Below are positions 25,652 through 26,803 of a stretch of DNA of 26,803 nucleotides, in pieces. The stretch comes from Streptomyces sp. NRRL WC-3618 (GTDB taxonomy: Bacteria; Actinomycetota; Actinomycetes; Streptomycetales; Streptomycetaceae). Made by a program: the position numbers and the translations under genes. Below the pieces are notes generated by a model. It was not told the origin of the DNA, did no database searches, and worked only from the letters and a program-made list of their open reading frames with translations. Within the stretch, counting starts at the first letter, position 1; the number at the start of each line of letters is the position of its first letter. Location: positions 1 through 26,803 of the forward strand of contig NZ_LGDW01000013.1 in assembly GCF_001280005.1 (NCBI RefSeq), in the 5' to 3' direction.

Positions 25652-25885
25652 GTGAAGGGTGACCGCGTGGAGATAGTCGTGGATGCCGGTGACACCACAC
25701 GTACCTACGAGGTGGTGGCGAGCAGGGCGGGCCGCAGGGTGGAGACGGCGGTCCGTCGAGGTGTCGTGGAAGTGAGCGAAGTCACGAGGAACGGATCAGT
25801 CGTCCGCACGGCGCGCTTCATGGCGAACCGTGTCCTGGCACTGGTGGAGCAGCCGGTGCCGAGGGAGGACAGCTCGGAACAGTAG
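25652..25885 (+). CDS. Small conserved-looking protein, unknown function
   Basis: The 77-residue product (KGDRVEIVVDAGDTTRTYEV, then VVEVSEVTRNGSVVRTARF) looks like a small beta-rich soluble domain with an acidic C-terminus. I do not recognise a named family, though I recall similar short proteins in streptomycetes. GTG 25652 follows an AAGGGGGA ribosome site at about 8 nt; upstream in-frame codons from 25556 lie in the probable promoter region. Third codon positions are strongly G/C, supporting real coding. It is divergent from the kinase gene, separated by about 200 bases. Confidence 0.82.
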   Translation: MKGDRVEIVVDAGDTTRTYEVVASRAGRRVETAVRRGVVEVSEVTRNGSVVRTARFMANRVLALVEQPVPREDSSEQ

Positions 25886-25922
25886 GGACACTCCGGGCAC
25901 CCCTTCCGGGAAGACCCTGAGA

Positions 25923-25946
25923 CCTGGGACTCCGTCTCCACCCAGG
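25923..25946 (+). terminator. Weak hairpin after the 77-residue gene
   Basis: A 6-bp stem (25923-25928 with 25941-25946) with a 12-base loop lies 38 bases after the stop. Assignment is tentative. Confidence 0.3.
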
Positions 25947-26030
25947 GGAGTACTCCGCAGGTCACAGGTCATCCTCCGGGAGGCCCGGCAATCGGTACGA
26001 GGGCATGACGACCGGTACCCGTCGGCGGCC

Positions 26031-26036
26031 TAGATT
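26031..26036 (+). promoter_or_regulatory. Candidate -10 (TAGATT) for the small membrane protein gene
   Basis: TAGATT is a good -10 match; a poor -35 (TGACGA, 26006-26011) lies 19 bases upstream. A transcript starting near 26043 would carry the whole leader hairpin. Confidence 0.35.
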
Positions 26037-26044
26037 TGAGGTCA

Positions 26045-26090
26045 AGCGGCGGGTGTAGCACTCGTCCCCCGAGGTCAAACACTCGCCGCT
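26045..26090 (+). promoter_or_regulatory. Leader hairpin of the small membrane protein gene
   Basis: A 12-bp stem with one G-T pair (26045-26056 with 26079-26090) encloses a 22-base loop. GAGGTCAA occurs just before the left arm (26038-26045) and just before the right arm (26071-26078), giving a direct repeat combined with an inverted one. It could be an RNA structure or a DNA-binding site. Confidence 0.45.
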
Positions 26091-26125
26091 GCCAACCAAC
26101 AGAAGAACGGTCAGGAGAGGGACCA

Positions 26126-26335
26126 ATGGCCCACACGGCATCGCGGACGGCGCTCCGCACACAGGGACGCAAGGCGTACGTAGCCGCGTTCCGCCCGCGC
26201 CGACAGGGCCAGCGCCACCCGTTGGTGGCGACAGCCATGGTCCTCCCCCTGGCAGCCCTGCTCGTGGTCGTCTTCGGCGGCTGGGAAGCAGTGGTCACAC
26301 AAGCGTCGTCCGTGGGAGTGATGCTGGGGCGCTGA
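26126..26335 (+). CDS. 69-residue single-helix membrane protein
   Basis: ATG 26126 follows an AGGAGAGG ribosome site at 5-6 nt, which is strong for this genome. The product has a basic N-terminus (about 28 residues, seven Arg/Lys in RTQGRKAYVAAFRPRRQGQR) and one hydrophobic helix (LVATAMVLPLAALLVVVFGG), then a short outward tail. The charge pattern predicts the N-terminus inside. Function is unknown. It has its own structured 5' leader and is followed by a strong hairpin at 26424-26457. Confidence 0.85.
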   Translation: MAHTASRTALRTQGRKAYVAAFRPRRQGQRHPLVATAMVLPLAALLVVVFGGWEAVVTQASSVGVMLGR

Positions 26336-26419
26336 GCGGCGACCCCAGGCCCGGAAGAGCGGTCCGGGCGGGGACATCCACCCATGAAACCCCGTGGGGA
26401 CGGGGGTGCGGCGGACGGC

Positions 26420-26457
26420 AAAAAATGCCCGCGCAGCTGGGGAGCTGCGCGGGCATT
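26420..26457 (-). terminator. Perfect 15-bp hairpin with T-run on the minus strand
   Basis: The arms 26424-26438 and 26443-26457 pair perfectly around GGGG. Six A residues (26420-26425) on the plus strand become a T-run after the stem on the minus strand, so it is a full intrinsic terminator for minus-strand transcription. It may also end the plus-strand small membrane gene. Confidence 0.75.
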
Positions 26458-26477
26458 GCCGTGCCCAGCTCTCTTAG

Positions 26478-26605
26478 CCCGTCCGGCGTTTGAGGACGAG
26501 GCCGTCCAGGCCGAAGGGGGTCCAGGGGCACAGCACCTGGCGGGGTCGAAGGGGCGGAGCCCCTGGGGGACGGGAAGGGTAGGGGCGGCGGGGGCGAAAA
26601 CACCC
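26478..26605. repeat. Streptomyces-type gene-end repeat
   Basis: The stretch CCGTCCGGCGTTTGAGGACG and the following part (26542-26600, matching 4072-4129) are familiar intergenic repeats, with a small stem (26550-26555 with 26559-26564). In 26336-26666 I see only the terminator and this repeat. Confidence 0.65.
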
Positions 26606-26666
26606 CCCACAGCAACCGGCACCGTACCCTCGCGCCCAGACCCGCACCACGCTCCAGGGAGCCCCC

Positions 26667-26803
26667 GTGACACCCACCCCCGTGCTCTCCGACCTCCCCC
26701 CCCGAGCCAAGGCCAGGCCCCACTCCCGCCCTCCCACCTGCCTCTGCGGCGCAGCCACCCTCACCGACCGCCCCGACGGCACAGTCGTCCGCCACGCCGA
26801 CAC
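26667..26803 (+). CDS. Start of an unidentified gene (possibly phosphotransferase-like)
   Basis: GTG 26667 follows AGGGAG at 5 nt and opens a frame that runs out of the window after 45 codons. The visible protein is a Pro/Arg-rich start followed by CLCGAATLTDRPDGTVVRHA. The DGTVVRH segment resembles the N-lobe start of aminoglycoside/choline-type phosphotransferases, but this is too little to assign. G/C-rich third positions support coding. Confidence 0.6.
   Translation, partial: MTPTPVLSDLPPRAKARPHSRPPTCLCGAATLTDRPDGTVVRHAD

Overview
The window is chromosomal DNA of a Streptomyces or very close relative. The evidence is very high GC with strong third-position G/C bias, frequent GTG starts, leaderless promoters, and several intergenic repeat families that I know from Streptomyces gene ends. 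Gene content and order (argH, aldo-keto reductase, tetR/MFS, plsC, glpQ, sigma-like gene, met ABC transporter, cobL, bluB-cobT, cobA/cysG, SpoU methyltransferase, Ser/Thr kinase) match from memory the S. coelicolor core region around SCO1550-SCO1570. This is core chromosome: I see no phage, IS element, CRISPR array, tRNA or rRNA.

Layout. 1-1020 (minus): a secreted alanine-rich protein of repeated units, cut by the window edge. 1162-3944: argG and argH, the last two steps of arginine synthesis, with ArgR-type operators on the argG promoter. 4223-7349: an aldo-keto reductase, then a tetR-MFS exporter pair under a symmetric four-half-site operator. 7453-9691: divergent plsC (minus) and a secreted glycerophosphodiesterase, with a PHO-box-like array between them. 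9800-10849: a small sigma-70-like protein and a GNAT acetyltransferase. 10913-11738 (minus): two coupled small membrane proteins. 11820-14897: a short Cys-containing leader peptide followed by the methionine importer metN-metI-metQ. 15095-15733: a RimJ/RimL-type acetyltransferase. 15853-22669: cobalamin/tetrapyrrole genes cobL (CbiE-CbiT), a giant BluB-CobT fusion with a ~650-residue disordered N-terminus, and a CysG-like dehydrogenase/SUMT. 22735-23553: a SpoU rRNA/tRNA methyltransferase with a leaderless start. 24046-25449 (minus): a membrane-anchored PknB-type kinase, with degenerate copies of its 3' end downstream. 25652-26335: two small proteins, the second a one-helix membrane protein with a structured leader. 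26667 to the end: the start of a gene I cannot name firmly.

How the parts connect. The three tetrapyrrole genes cover precorrin-2 formation and oxidation, the late C5/C15 methylations with decarboxylation, and both synthesis and activation of the lower ligand dimethylbenzimidazole. The met transporter imports methionine, and B12 supports methionine synthase, so the two blocks are metabolically related, although nothing in the sequence shows shared regulation. Most regulatory calls are pattern readings of dyads and repeats; none has been tested here. The most unusual items are the BluB-CobT fusion with its long PEP-rich tail, the leader peptide before metN, the symmetric TGAGAC operator array, and the repeat-built secreted protein.
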